NCBI GenBank assembly: GCA_002419365.1
Contig: DIGA01000006.1
Location: 1 to 28,933, forward strand
Length of the DNA: 28,933 nucleotides
DNA from: Mageeibacillus sp. UBA5734
Lineage (GTDB): Bacteria > Bacillota > Clostridia > Saccharofermentanales > UBA5734
Direction: 5' to 3'
A program made the position numbers and the translations under genes. Shown in pieces: positions 14,665 through 23,016 of the stretch (within the stretch, counting starts at the first letter, position 1; each line of letters begins with the position of its first letter). The notes under the pieces are model-generated. The model saw only the letters and a program-made list of their open reading frames with translations. It did no database searches and was not told the origin of the DNA.

Positions 14665-14684
14665 GCTTTTTCACTTGACAACCA
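14655..14684. repeat. perfect inverted repeat overlapping the ylxM -35
   Basis: Eleven-base perfect arms (14655-14665 and 14674-14684) flank an eight-base A/T-rich loop. One arm contains the TTGACA -35. No U-tract follows on either strand, so it looks more like a binding site for a dimeric regulator than a terminator, though it could also be the folded 3' end of the ftsY transcript. Confidence 0.6.
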
Positions 14685-14723
14685 GTCGTACTCACGGAGT
14701 GTCCCTGCAAGGCTGGTCTGGGT

Positions 14724-15644
14724 TTATCCTTGCTGCATCGGGAGGAGCGACTCGACAAAAGCTTGCGGATCGAAATCCATCAGGTCATCCAGCTTTTCGC
14801 CCAGTCCTGCCAGGGCGATCGGGGTATGCGTTTCGTGGGCAACAGCCAGAGCCACCCCGCCTTTGGCATTGCCGTCGAGCTTGGTGATGGCCAGACTGGT
14901 GACCTCAGCCACATCCGTGAAGACTTTGGCCTGAGTGACAGCGTTCTGTCCGGTCGTCGCATCGATCACGAGCAGGGTCTCAACGTTGGCTTGCGGCGCT
15001 TCTCGCTGGATGATGCGGCGGATTTTGCCCAGTTCATTCATCAAGTTAACCTTGTTGTGCAGTCGCCCCGCCGTATCCAGAATCAAGAGATCCACGCCAC
15101 GTGACTTGGCTGCTGCGATGGCATCAAAAACAACTGCAGCCGGATCTGATCCTTCCTGATGGGCGATGACCGCCGTATCGGTCCGTTCACCCCAGTGGGT
15201 CAGTTGCTCGATGGCCGCTGCCCGGAATGTGTCAGCAGCCCCGAGCAGGATCTTATACCCCTGTTTTCTATAGCGGGCGCAGATCTTGCCGGCCGTCGTA
15301 GTTTTTCCAGTACCATTGACACCGACCATCAGGAGGATATTCAGCTGGCCCTTTTTAAACGACAGTGGTTTTGCTTCGCCGAGGACTGCCAGCATTTCCC
15401 GGTGCAAGGTCGAGATGACATTTGTGCGCGAAGCATCCCCGGTGGCTTTGATTTCCTGACGGACTTTGGACATCAGGTGGATCGAACAGGCCGCCCCGAC
15501 ATCAGCCTGGACCAGGAGCATCTCGAGGTCATCAAGCATGTCTTCGTCAAAAAAGCCCATGTTGGCTGCAATCCGGTTGATGCCCTCGGCGACAAAATCG
15601 CGTGTTTTCTGCAGTCCTTTGCGAAATGTATCAAAAATTCCCAT
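14724..15644 (-). CDS. ftsY: signal recognition particle receptor FtsY
   Basis: FtsY is the membrane-associated GTPase receptor for the SRP-ribosome complex. The 306-residue protein lacks the long acidic A domain of enterobacteria, as is typical of Firmicutes, and begins MGIFDTFRKGLQKTRDF, which can form a membrane-binding amphipathic helix. The GTPase P-loop GVNGTGKTT is at 108-116, with DTAGRL and TKLDGNAKGGVAL further on. I choose the ATG at 15644 to match the family. Its ribosome site (AAAGGA) is about 13 bases away and weak; an ATG at 15671 has none. It follows smc by 55 bases. Confidence 0.97.
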   Translation of the reverse strand: MGIFDTFRKGLQKTRDFVAEGINRIAANMGFFDEDMLDDLEMLLVQADVGAACSIHLMSKVRQEIKATGDASRTNVISTLHREMLAVLGEAKPLSFKKGQLNILLMVGVNGTGKTTTAGKICARYRKQGYKILLGAADTFRAAAIEQLTHWGERTDTAVIAHQEGSDPAAVVFDAIAAAKSRGVDLLILDTAGRLHNKVNLMNELGKIRRIIQREAPQANVETLLVIDATTGQNAVTQAKVFTDVAEVTSLAITKLDGNAKGGVALAVAHETHTPIALAGLGEKLDDLMDFDPQAFVESLLPMQQG

Positions 15645-15699
15645 TTTCTTTGAGTTTCCTTTCCCAGGCATTGCCCATACAGGTACAAGCTTCGCCTGC

Positions 15700-18600
15700 T
15701 CAGCCAGACAATTGCATCGATAAAATCCGGGAGATCCCGCGTTCTTGCATGGTCACACCATAAAGGCGGTCTGCCGATTCCATGGTCCCTTTGCGGTGAG
15801 TGACCAGGATAAATTGTGACTCCTCGGCATATCGCCGGATGTACTCGGAAAAGCGGACGACATTGGCGTCGTCCAGGGCTGCTTCTACTTCGTCCAGCAC
15901 ACAAAAGGGTGTTGGCCTTAGTTTCAGGATGGCAAACAGCAAGGCTATGGCTGTCAGGCAGCGTTCGCCACCTGATAGCAACAGCAGGCTCTGCAATTTC
16001 TTGCCCGGCGGCTGAGCTTTGATCTCAATGCCACTGGATAGGACATCATCCGGGTTTTCCAGGTGCACTTCGGCCATGCCACCACCAAACAACTCGGAAA
16101 AGACAACTTTGAAATTTTCATTGATCAGCTGGAAATGCTGGGCAAACTGCTGGCGCATGGCTTCGGTCAATTCCGCAATCACACTCTGCAACTTCTGGCG
16201 TGAACTTTCGATGTCTTCTTGCTGCTGGACCATGAATTCGAACCGTTCATGGACAGACTGGTATTCATCGATCGATGCCAGGTTGACAGGCCCCAAAGAC
16301 TTGATGCCCGCTTTCAGAGCTGCAATGGTTTTGCCGGCCTCAGAACGGTTTTCCACCGGCTGGCGCCAGGCTTGGGCAGTCTGGACGGTCAGTTCATAGG
16401 ATTCCCAGAGGCGGTTCCTGGCTTCATCCCCGGTTTGTTCCAGCCGTTCGATCCGGGCCTGTGTCTTGGCAATTTCTGCCTGCAGGGAACTGATCCGGGT
16501 CGACTGCGACTCAAGGGTGTCAAAAAACCGGGCCTGACTGGCCTCGAGGGCTTCGCGCTGAATATTGAGCTGGCGCACCTGCTCGGATAAGGCCAGGCTC
16601 TCCTGATGGGTAGCGGCAATCTGCCGGTCCAGGGACTGGGTCTCAGCAGTCAACCGTTCAATTTCAGCGGCATGCTCTGCGATTTCAGCCTGGCCGCGAA
16701 CCTGGCGATCCTCGATGGCCTGGCGTTCCTGGGCAATCCGTTCCAGGATTTCACTGGAAGCCTGGAGCGACTCGGTGATGGAATGGAGGGAAACTTTGAG
16801 ATCCGAAACTTCTTCACGCAAATCATCCCGGCGTTGTTGTTCAGCTTTGCTGACGCCTTCTTGCTGGCTGATTTTCTGCCGGATCGCAGCAATCTCCACT
16901 TCTTCCTTGCTGATGGCTTGCTCCAGTTCACCGATCTGGCGCAGCAGGCCCTGGGCTTGCTGGCCAAGTGCATGCTGCTCAGCTTCCAGCCGCTGGCGCA
17001 AGGATCTGGACTGCTGTTGTTGCTCATTCAGAGAACTCAGCTGTGATTCATCGCGAACTTTCTGGTGCGACAGCTGAAGCAGCTGGTGCTCGACCACTGA
17101 CAATTGACGGGCCAATTCCTTGAGCGTGGCATCTTGTTCTTGCTCAAGCAGGGCGGAAGCATGGATATTGGCATCCGATTCTTCAAGGCGGCTCCGGATG
17201 GCTTCGATTTCCCGGGACCGGCCGAGCAGACCACTGGGCCCCCGGCGATTGAAACCGCCGGTCATCGATCCACCTGGATTGACCACATCCCCTTCCAAGG
17301 TAACGATCCTGCAGGAATACTGGACTCTACGGGCCATCGTCGTCGCATCGGAAAGCTGGCGGGCTATGACGATCCGGCCTAGCAGAGAATCCAAGATATC
17401 GCCCAGGGCTGAATCTGCCTGCACGAGATCGCTGGCCAGGCCGATGAAACCAGGCATGGCTTGAAGCTGGGACAAGGTTGCACCGTCGAGGCGGCGACCA
17501 CGGATCGTGGCCATGGGCAGGAAAGTGGCCCGTCCTGCCCGGTTGTCCTTGAGATAGGCAATCAGACGGCTGGCAGTTGCTTCGTTGTCAGTCACGATAT
17601 TGGAAACAGCAGGTCCCAGGGCGGTTTCAAGTGCCAGTTCCAGATCCGGCTGGACGCTGATCAATTCTCCTAGTGTCCCAACGATTCCCTGGCCAAAGCC
17701 AGGCTTCTCCTTGGCCTGGTTCATGATCCGCTTGACGGACTCGGCATAACCTTCGTGGCTTTTTTCCAGTTCAACGAGTGTCTGTAGCCGGTACTGGTCA
17801 TTGCGCTGGGTCTGGCGCAAACTCTCAGTCTGGGCATGGGCCTGGCTCAACAGCTCGCGCGCCGACTCGATGCCTTGGCGGAGGGTGTTTTTGGTCGCTT
17901 CTTCGTCTTTCAGAGCACTGGCGACTCGATGATAGCTTTCTGTAACTTCTTCGATCTGGAGATGAATCCGGTCTGCATCGCTGACCTGGGCCTGGAGGTC
18001 ACTGCTGATGGTCTTGCGTCGGTTTTCAACCATGGGCAACTGGCTTTTCAACTGGCCGACCCGGTTTTTCTGTTCGTAAATGGCTTCGGTTTTTGCTTCC
18101 AGTTCGTTCTTGAGGCTTTCAACCTGCTGTTCGCTGCTGGAAAGCTGCGCCAGGATACCCTGCATGGCCTGTTCAGCCGCTTCCAGCTGGCGCGAGAAAT
18201 GGTCTTGCTGCCGTAAGAGGGTATCCGCTTTTTTTGATCTTGCCGCCAAATCGACCTGCAAGATCTCGATCTGGTGCTTCAAGTCCTGTTCCTGGTTGCC
18301 GCTTTGCGCAATCCTTTTGGCCAGTTGGTCAGCTCGTTCGGTATTAGCCGCTTTTTGGCTGGAGAGCAACCCCATCAGGCTGTTTTGCTGGTTGAACTGG
18401 TCTCTGAGTGCTTCGATCTGCTGCTCGATTGTCCGGATCGACTCGGTCGCGGTGCGATGTTCGTCGCGCAAGGCCACCAATTTGTCCTGCTCGATCATCC
18501 AGTCGTTTTCCAGCAACAGCTTTTCTTCCTTAGCCTGCGCGATGGTTTGCTCGTGCTGGTCAATCGTATCCAGAATCAAGGCGATTTCCTGGGTTTTGAG

Positions 18601-19263
18601 TTCATCAGACAGACGCAGGAATTGCCTGGCGGTTTCTGCCTGCTGGCTCAACGGTTCGATCCGTTCCGAAAGCTCCTGGATGATATCATTGATCCGGATC
18701 AGGTTTTGCTCGGTCTGGAGCAATTTGCGCTCTGATTCTTCTTTCCGGGTCTTGAATTTGACGATACCGGACGCTTCTTCGAAAATCCGCCGCCGGTCTT
18801 CCGACCGGTGACTCAGGATATCATCCACCCGGCCCTGGCCGACGATCGAATAGCCATCGCGGCCCAGTCCGGTGTCCATGAACAAAGTCGTGATGTCCTT
18901 GAGCCTGACGACTGTCTGGTTCAGAAGATATTCGCTGTCTCCGGAGCGATACAGCCGTCGCGTCACACACAATTCCGTATATTCCACCGGTAAAGCCCGG
19001 TCGGAATTATCAAAGGTGATGCTGACCTCGGCATAACTCATCGCCCGGCGCGATTGAGTGCCAGTGAAAATGACATCCTCCATGCGCGCACCGCGCAAGG
19101 TTTTGACACTCTGTTCCCCCAGCACCCAGCGGATGGCATCCGTGACATTGGACTTGCCACTGCCATTGGGACCAACGATCGCTGTCACTCCGGGATGGAA
19201 GTCAATCACGGTGCGCTCAGGAAAGGATTTGAAACCCTGGATCTCCAGTGTTTTCAGATGCAT
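15700..19263 (-). CDS. smc: chromosome segregation ATPase SMC
   Basis: SMC dimers, with ScpA and ScpB, load at parS sites and extrude DNA loops to resolve sister chromosomes. The 1187-residue protein has the expected layout: a head half with Walker A GPNGSGKS at 31-38, a coiled coil from about 170 to 500 rich in Glu, Gln and Leu heptads, a hinge from about 510 to 670 (including GTLGELISV and GGSMTGGFNRRG), a second coiled coil to about 1010, then the ABC signature LLLSGGER and Walker B FCVLDEVEAALDD near the end. Length is typical. It lies 16 bases after rnc, the standard Firmicutes pairing. Confidence 0.99.
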   Translation of the reverse strand: MHLKTLEIQGFKSFPERTVIDFHPGVTAIVGPNGSGKSNVTDAIRWVLGEQSVKTLRGARMEDVIFTGTQSRRAMSYAEVSITFDNSDRALPVEYTELCVTRRLYRSGDSEYLLNQTVVRLKDITTLFMDTGLGRDGYSIVGQGRVDDILSHRSEDRRRIFEEASGIVKFKTRKEESERKLLQTEQNLIRINDIIQELSERIEPLSQQAETARQFLRLSDELKTQEIALILDTIDQHEQTIAQAKEEKLLLENDWMIEQDKLVALRDEHRTATESIRTIEQQIEALRDQFNQQNSLMGLLSSQKAANTERADQLAKRIAQSGNQEQDLKHQIEILQVDLAARSKKADTLLRQQDHFSRQLEAAEQAMQGILAQLSSSEQQVESLKNELEAKTEAIYEQKNRVGQLKSQLPMVENRRKTISSDLQAQVSDADRIHLQIEEVTESYHRVASALKDEEATKNTLRQGIESARELLSQAHAQTESLRQTQRNDQYRLQTLVELEKSHEGYAESVKRIMNQAKEKPGFGQGIVGTLGELISVQPDLELALETALGPAVSNIVTDNEATASRLIAYLKDNRAGRATFLPMATIRGRRLDGATLSQLQAMPGFIGLASDLVQADSALGDILDSLLGRIVIARQLSDATTMARRVQYSCRIVTLEGDVVNPGGSMTGGFNRRGPSGLLGRSREIEAIRSRLEESDANIHASALLEQEQDATLKELARQLSVVEHQLLQLSHQKVRDESQLSSLNEQQQQSRSLRQRLEAEQHALGQQAQGLLRQIGELEQAISKEEVEIAAIRQKISQQEGVSKAEQQRRDDLREEVSDLKVSLHSITESLQASSEILERIAQERQAIEDRQVRGQAEIAEHAAEIERLTAETQSLDRQIAATHQESLALSEQVRQLNIQREALEASQARFFDTLESQSTRISSLQAEIAKTQARIERLEQTGDEARNRLWESYELTVQTAQAWRQPVENRSEAGKTIAALKAGIKSLGPVNLASIDEYQSVHERFEFMVQQQEDIESSRQKLQSVIAELTEAMRQQFAQHFQLINENFKVVFSELFGGGMAEVHLENPDDVLSSGIEIKAQPPGKKLQSLLLLSGGERCLTAIALLFAILKLRPTPFCVLDEVEAALDDANVVRFSEYIRRYAEESQFILVTHRKGTMESADRLYGVTMQERGISRILSMQLSG

Positions 19264-19279
19264 GGTTCATATCCCTGGT

Positions 19280-20032
19280 TCATGATTCGGATTCCTCGCC
19301 ATCCAGGACCTGGCAGCCTTCCCGGTTGCAGGACAGATACCTCAGGGCCTCACGGGCCGCTTTCTGTTCGGCGTCCTTCTTGCTGCTGCCACTGCCTGTA
19401 GCAATCTGGCGGTCATCCACCACCACGGCGGCAGTAAAGAGACGGTCATGGACCGGACCTTCTTCGTTAACGATGACAAAGCGAAGAACGCTGTTGCCAC
19501 GGGTCCCCTGGACCATTTCCAGAAGACGGCTCTTGTAATCGTAAATCATGTCCCCGGTCAAGGCCTGCTGGATGTACTCGTCCAGCAAGGCCAGGATAAT
19601 TGTGCGCGCCTTTTCATAACCGGCATCGAGATAGACTGCTCCAAAGATCGCTTCCATGGCATTGGCCAGATTGGATGACTTATCCCCTCCCCCAGTGGTC
19701 CATTCGCCCTTCCCCAGCATCAGCAGGTGGCCAAGCTCCAGTTCACGGGCGACACGGGCCAGCGTACTCTCGCAGACGATCAGGGCCCGGGTCTTGGTCA
19801 TGATGCCTTCGGACAATGCTGATGGCACACGGAAAAGAAAATCACTGACAACCAGGTCGAGGACAGCATCACCAAGAAACTCGAGCCGCTCGTTGTCAGG
19901 GATTTTTTCAGCCCGGTGTTCATACGCATAGGTGGAATGGGTGATGGCCTGGACTAAAAGGTCCGGCTGGGCAAATTCATGGCCGATCGCCTGGCAAAGG
20001 CGATCACAGCCAGCCCGGAATTGTTCCTGCAT
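19280..20032 (-). CDS. rnc: ribonuclease III
   Basis: RNase III cleaves double-stranded RNA and matures 23S, 16S and SRP RNA precursors. The 250-residue protein has the catalytic signature ERLEFLGDAVLDL at 48-60, a second acidic site near AMEAIFGAVYLDAGY, and a C-terminal double-stranded RNA-binding domain from about 175 (SRLLEMVQGT...KKDAEQKAAREAL). I use the ATG at 20032, which follows AGGGGGA; the longer open frame is a shadow of acpP. A strong intrinsic terminator ends only about 20 bases upstream of this start codon, so expression must involve read-through or an unseen promoter. Confidence 0.97.
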   Translation of the reverse strand: MQEQFRAGCDRLCQAIGHEFAQPDLLVQAITHSTYAYEHRAEKIPDNERLEFLGDAVLDLVVSDFLFRVPSALSEGIMTKTRALIVCESTLARVARELELGHLLMLGKGEWTTGGGDKSSNLANAMEAIFGAVYLDAGYEKARTIILALLDEYIQQALTGDMIYDYKSRLLEMVQGTRGNSVLRFVIVNEEGPVHDRLFTAAVVVDDRQIATGSGSSKKDAEQKAAREALRYLSCNREGCQVLDGEESES

Positions 20033-20051
20033 GATGTCCCCCTGTTTCGAA

Positions 20052-20078
20052 AAAAAAGCCCCTGGCCGGGGCTTTTTT
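20052..20078 (-). terminator. intrinsic terminator between acpP and rnc
   Basis: Perfect 11-base arms (20052-20062 and 20068-20078, GCCCC/GGGGC core) with a five-base loop end in a T-run of at least six on the minus strand. It is symmetrical and could work in both directions. It lies 21 bases after the acpP stop. Confidence 0.9.
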
Positions 20079-20099
20079 GCAGTCTGATCAGGTGTGAGT

Positions 20100-20339
20100 T
20101 CAGGTATTGGCTTTGATGTACTCGACGGCATCTCCGACTGACTTGATCTTCTCGGCATCCTCGTCCGGAATCGAGATATTGAATTCCTGTTCCATCGCCA
20201 TGACCAGTTCAACGATATCGAGCGAGTCGGCATTGAGATCGTCGATGAAATTGGACTGCATGTTGACGCTGTCGGCATCAACCCCAAGCTGGTCGACCAG
20301 GATATTCTGGACGCTGGCAAAAATGCTATCTGTAGACAT
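20100..20339 (-). CDS. acpP: acyl carrier protein
   Basis: ACP carries growing fatty acyl chains on a 4'-phosphopantetheine arm. The 79-residue acidic protein contains the attachment site DSLDIVEL with Ser39. The ATG at 20339 is preceded by GGAGGAG at eight bases; an upstream start at 20372 is rejected. The usual fab neighbours (fabD, fabG, plsX, fabF) are absent and it is flanked by pgsA and rnc. It appears to be a single-gene transcript, with its own promoter and a strong terminator, as suits an abundant protein. Confidence 0.98.
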   Translation of the reverse strand: MSTDSIFASVQNILVDQLGVDADSVNMQSNFIDDLNADSLDIVELVMAMEQEFNISIPDEDAEKIKSVGDAVEYIKANT

Positions 20340-20404
20340 GAAGTGCTCCTCCTCAAGTGGGCGTTTTCGCAATGTTCTAGTGGTTCGTTGCCAAACCTAT
20401 CCTA

Positions 20405-20433
20405 TTTTTATTTGATCATCAAGCAATTGTCAA
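20405..20433 (-). promoter_or_regulatory. acpP promoter with candidate FabT-like operator
   Basis: On the minus strand a perfect TTGACA (20433-20428) is followed by 17 bases and a weak TAAAAA -10 (20410-20405). The spacer contains a perfect palindrome with a single central base, TTGAT-N-ATCAA (20412-20422). It closely resembles the TTTGATTATCAAA operator known for the fatty-acid repressor FabT of streptococci. The match to a Clostridia regulator is inference. Confidence 0.5.
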
Positions 20434-20472
20434 GTCAGTTAGCGGTTCAAATTCATTTATGTATAAGATATT

Positions 20473-21081
20473 TCAACCATGCAGGAAATGCAGATTGCGT
20501 TTGATGTAGTCATAGCCAGAAACGATGGTCATGACAACCGCGATCAACATGGCTCCGTCGCCGATCCAGTGATAATTGGCTGCCAGGGCTGGCGCCACGG
20601 GCTCCAGGAGCATCAGGACCAGGTCTTCTACCATCATGAGGGAGATCGCAATGATCTGGGTCACAGTCTTGAGCTTGCCAAGCTGGCCTGCTGCGATGAC
20701 AACTCCGTGGTCTGAAGCCAGAAGCCGGATACCTGTGACCATGAATTCGCGGATGATGATGATGATCGCCACCAGGGCGTGGATCCGTGTATTCTGGACC
20801 AGGGCAATCAGAACAGAGATGACGAGCATCTTGTCCGCGATCGGATCGAGGAATTTGCCCAGGTTTGTGACCAGGTTCTGGCTGCGGGCAATGGCACCAT
20901 CCAGCAGATCTGTCAGCGAAGCGATGATGAAGATCAACAGGGCGATGATCTGGCCATAGCCCATGATGAAGGTGTTCCAGCTGGCAAAAACAGGTAGCTG
21001 GCTCGGCACCGGCAACATGAAAACCAGGACAAAGGGAACCAGGATGATCCGGAGCAGGGTAAGCTTGTTGGGCAGATTCAT
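20473..21081 (-). CDS. pgsA: CDP-diacylglycerol--glycerol-3-phosphate 3-phosphatidyltransferase
   Basis: PgsA is a membrane enzyme making phosphatidylglycerophosphate, the committed step to phosphatidylglycerol and cardiolipin. The 202-residue protein has several hydrophobic helices and the complete CDP-alcohol phosphotransferase motif, with D61, G62, A65, R66, G75, D79 and D83 in the required spacing (DGxxAR...G...D...D). Its start overlaps the rimO stop by one base (TGATG), so the two are coupled. No intrinsic terminator is evident after it before the acpP promoter. Confidence 0.97.
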   Translation of the reverse strand: MNLPNKLTLLRIILVPFVLVFMLPVPSQLPVFASWNTFIMGYGQIIALLIFIIASLTDLLDGAIARSQNLVTNLGKFLDPIADKMLVISVLIALVQNTRIHALVAIIIIIREFMVTGIRLLASDHGVVIAAGQLGKLKTVTQIIAISLMMVEDLVLMLLEPVAPALAANYHWIGDGAMLIAVVMTIVSGYDYIKRNLHFLHG

Positions 21082-22466
21082 CAGACGGTTACTCCCGTTA
21101 ATTCATATTCTCCCGCATCGACGATGCGCACAGGCACTGTTTGACCGAGTCTGAGGTCTGCCTCAGAAGCAGCAACCCAGATGACTGGATCCACTTCCGG
21201 AGCTTCGGCAAAACTGCGGCCTTTGTAGAATACACCATCATCCGAGACGCTTTCAAGGGTGACATCCAGGACCTGGCCCAGTCTGTTCTGGTTGGACTGG
21301 AGCGAGATCGTCTGTTGTTGCGCCATGATAGCCTTCATTCGCGCCTGGGCGACTGATTTTTTAACCTTGGGTTTCATCTGGGCTGCAGGCGTTCCCTCTT
21401 CCGCCGAAAAAACAAAACACCCCAGACGGTCGAACCGAATTTCGGCCAGAAAGTCCTTCAGTGTTGCAAAGTCAGCATCTGTCTCACCGGGGAATCCAAC
21501 CAGGACGGTGGTACGTAAAATGAGGTCCGGCATGGCCTGGCGCACCTTTTGCACCGTCGCCCGAATGCTGGTCTGCGTGTCACGGCGGTTCATGGCTCGC
21601 AGGACAGGATCAGCAGCATGCTGGATCGGCAAATCGAGATAATGGGCAACCTTGGGTTCGCTGGCCATGCATTCGATCAGCTCATCGGACAGACCATCGT
21701 TGTAGACATACAAGATCCGGACCATCCGGACCTGTGGGATCTGGCACAGGTGACGAATCAGATCTGGCAGGCGGCGCCGGCCATACAGGTCGAGTCCATA
21801 ACGGGTCGTATCCTGGGCGATCAGGATCAGCTCACCATAACCGGCTGCGCTGAGACGGGTTGCTTCGGCGACAATTTCCTCAAAAGGGCGGGAAACAAAT
21901 GGGCCGCGAATCCCCGGAATGGCACAGTAGGAACAGTGATTCGAGCAGCCCTCGGCCACCTTGATGTAAGCGTAGTTGCCAGGCGTGGATGGCTGGCGGG
22001 GGACAGACAAATGCGCGAGACTGCCGCCCGGTCCAGGCAAAGCGCCAATCTGTCCATCGGGCTGGGCCATGTCCTTGTCCAGCTGGTCAATCACATCCCG
22101 GACCCGGTTGTAGTCTGCTGTACCTAGGACCGCATTGACTTCCGGCATCTGGCCCAGGATATCGACTGCATAACGCTGAGACAGGCATCCGGCAACGATG
22201 AGATATCTGGCCCGTCCGTTTGGCTGCTTGTAATCGGCCAGCTGCAGGATGCTCTCGATGGCTTCCTTTTTAGCGGACTCGATGAATCCGCAGGTGTTGA
22301 CCAGCAGGATGTCAGCCTGGGACGGATCATCAACCATTAAAAAGCCTGCATCGCGCAGGATCTGGCTCATGCACTCGGAATCAACGAGGTTCTTGGCACA
22401 ACCGAGGGAAAGCAGATAGACCTGCCTGTTCTCCAGGGCAACAGATGCGTCAGTTTGCATAGTCAT
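21081..22466 (-). CDS. rimO: ribosomal protein S12 methylthiotransferase RimO
   Basis: RimO is a radical SAM enzyme that adds a methylthio group to the conserved aspartate of ribosomal protein S12. The 461-residue protein has the N-terminal UPF0004 cluster cysteines (Cys23 in LGCAKN, Cys59, Cys94), the radical SAM motif GCSNHCSYC (Cys174, Cys178, Cys181), and a C-terminal TRAM domain. LSLGCAKNLVDSE favours RimO over the tRNA enzyme MiaB. The start overlaps recX by 17 bases, or 11 if the second ATG at 22460 is used; the ribosome site is weak, pointing to translational coupling. Confidence 0.96.
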   Translation of the reverse strand: MTMQTDASVALENRQVYLLSLGCAKNLVDSECMSQILRDAGFLMVDDPSQADILLVNTCGFIESAKKEAIESILQLADYKQPNGRARYLIVAGCLSQRYAVDILGQMPEVNAVLGTADYNRVRDVIDQLDKDMAQPDGQIGALPGPGGSLAHLSVPRQPSTPGNYAYIKVAEGCSNHCSYCAIPGIRGPFVSRPFEEIVAEATRLSAAGYGELILIAQDTTRYGLDLYGRRRLPDLIRHLCQIPQVRMVRILYVYNDGLSDELIECMASEPKVAHYLDLPIQHAADPVLRAMNRRDTQTSIRATVQKVRQAMPDLILRTTVLVGFPGETDADFATLKDFLAEIRFDRLGCFVFSAEEGTPAAQMKPKVKKSVAQARMKAIMAQQQTISLQSNQNRLGQVLDVTLESVSDDGVFYKGRSFAEAPEVDPVIWVAASEADLRLGQTVPVRIVDAGEYELTGVTV

Positions 22467-23001
22467 CTTGGCTTGAAAGACCTTTCAGGAATTCTCGAAC
22501 AGCTTCACGGACACAGTCTGACGAAAAGCCGCGGCTGACGAGGAACCGGTGGTATTTGTTTTTTTGTTCAGGTGATCCAGTTGCCAGGTCCATAGACCGT
22601 CCGAATTTGCCCTGCAGAGCAGCCAGCGCCAGTTCACAGTCCGCTGGACGATCCGCCAGAGCCTGTTCGATGGCCGCCTGGTCGAGGCCCTGGGCCGACA
22701 GGCGCTGGGTCAGACGCAGGGCTGATTCGGATTTTGCTCCGGTCCGGGATTTAGCCTTGTGCTGGGCCAGGCGAAGATCGTCGATCTTACCCTCGTTTTT
22801 CAACTCAGCAATCACGCTGGATACAAGATCTGAGGCAAAACCTTGCCGTTGCAGATAGTCGCGGACTTGGCCCGATGGCTTGCGGCCAAGCCCCAGCCAC
22901 CGGACAGCGGCCGATCGAGCCAGCTGCCTGCTGTCGGGATCCTGTTCCGGTTCTGGCAGTTGGATCCTCTGGCGCAAGAACTCGTAGGGATCTTTGGTCA
23001 T
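22450..23001 (-). CDS. recX: RecA regulator RecX
   Basis: RecX binds RecA filaments and limits their activity. The 183-residue protein is made of three-helix repeats typical of RecX; visible pieces are SAAVRWLGLGRKPSGQVRDYLQRQGF, IAELKNEGKIDDLRLAQ, ALRLTQRLSAQGLDQAAIEQAL and KYHRFLVSRGFSSDCVREAV. It lies 15 bases after recA with no terminator between them, so it is co-transcribed with its target, as in many bacteria. Confidence 0.93.
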   Translation of the reverse strand: MTKDPYEFLRQRIQLPEPEQDPDSRQLARSAAVRWLGLGRKPSGQVRDYLQRQGFASDLVSSVIAELKNEGKIDDLRLAQHKAKSRTGAKSESALRLTQRLSAQGLDQAAIEQALADRPADCELALAALQGKFGRSMDLATGSPEQKNKYHRFLVSRGFSSDCVREAVREFLKGLSSQDDYAN

Positions 23002-23016
23002 GCCTGCCAGTGATCC

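Noticed and set aside
18230..18240. A7 run in smc considered as a programmed frameshift site
   Set aside because: No nearby stop in the shifted frame gives a meaningful product, and no pairing structure or upstream ribosome-like site is evident; SMC is full length in one frame.
20033..20356. 108-residue extension of RNase III upstream of 20032
   Set aside because: It is an out-of-frame reading of acpP and passes through the terminator; RNase III begins at the ATG with AGGGGGA.
20445..20478. Imperfect GGTTGAAAT/ATTTGAACC stem after pgsA as a terminator
   Set aside because: Long loop, one mismatch, A/T-rich arms and no U-tract.
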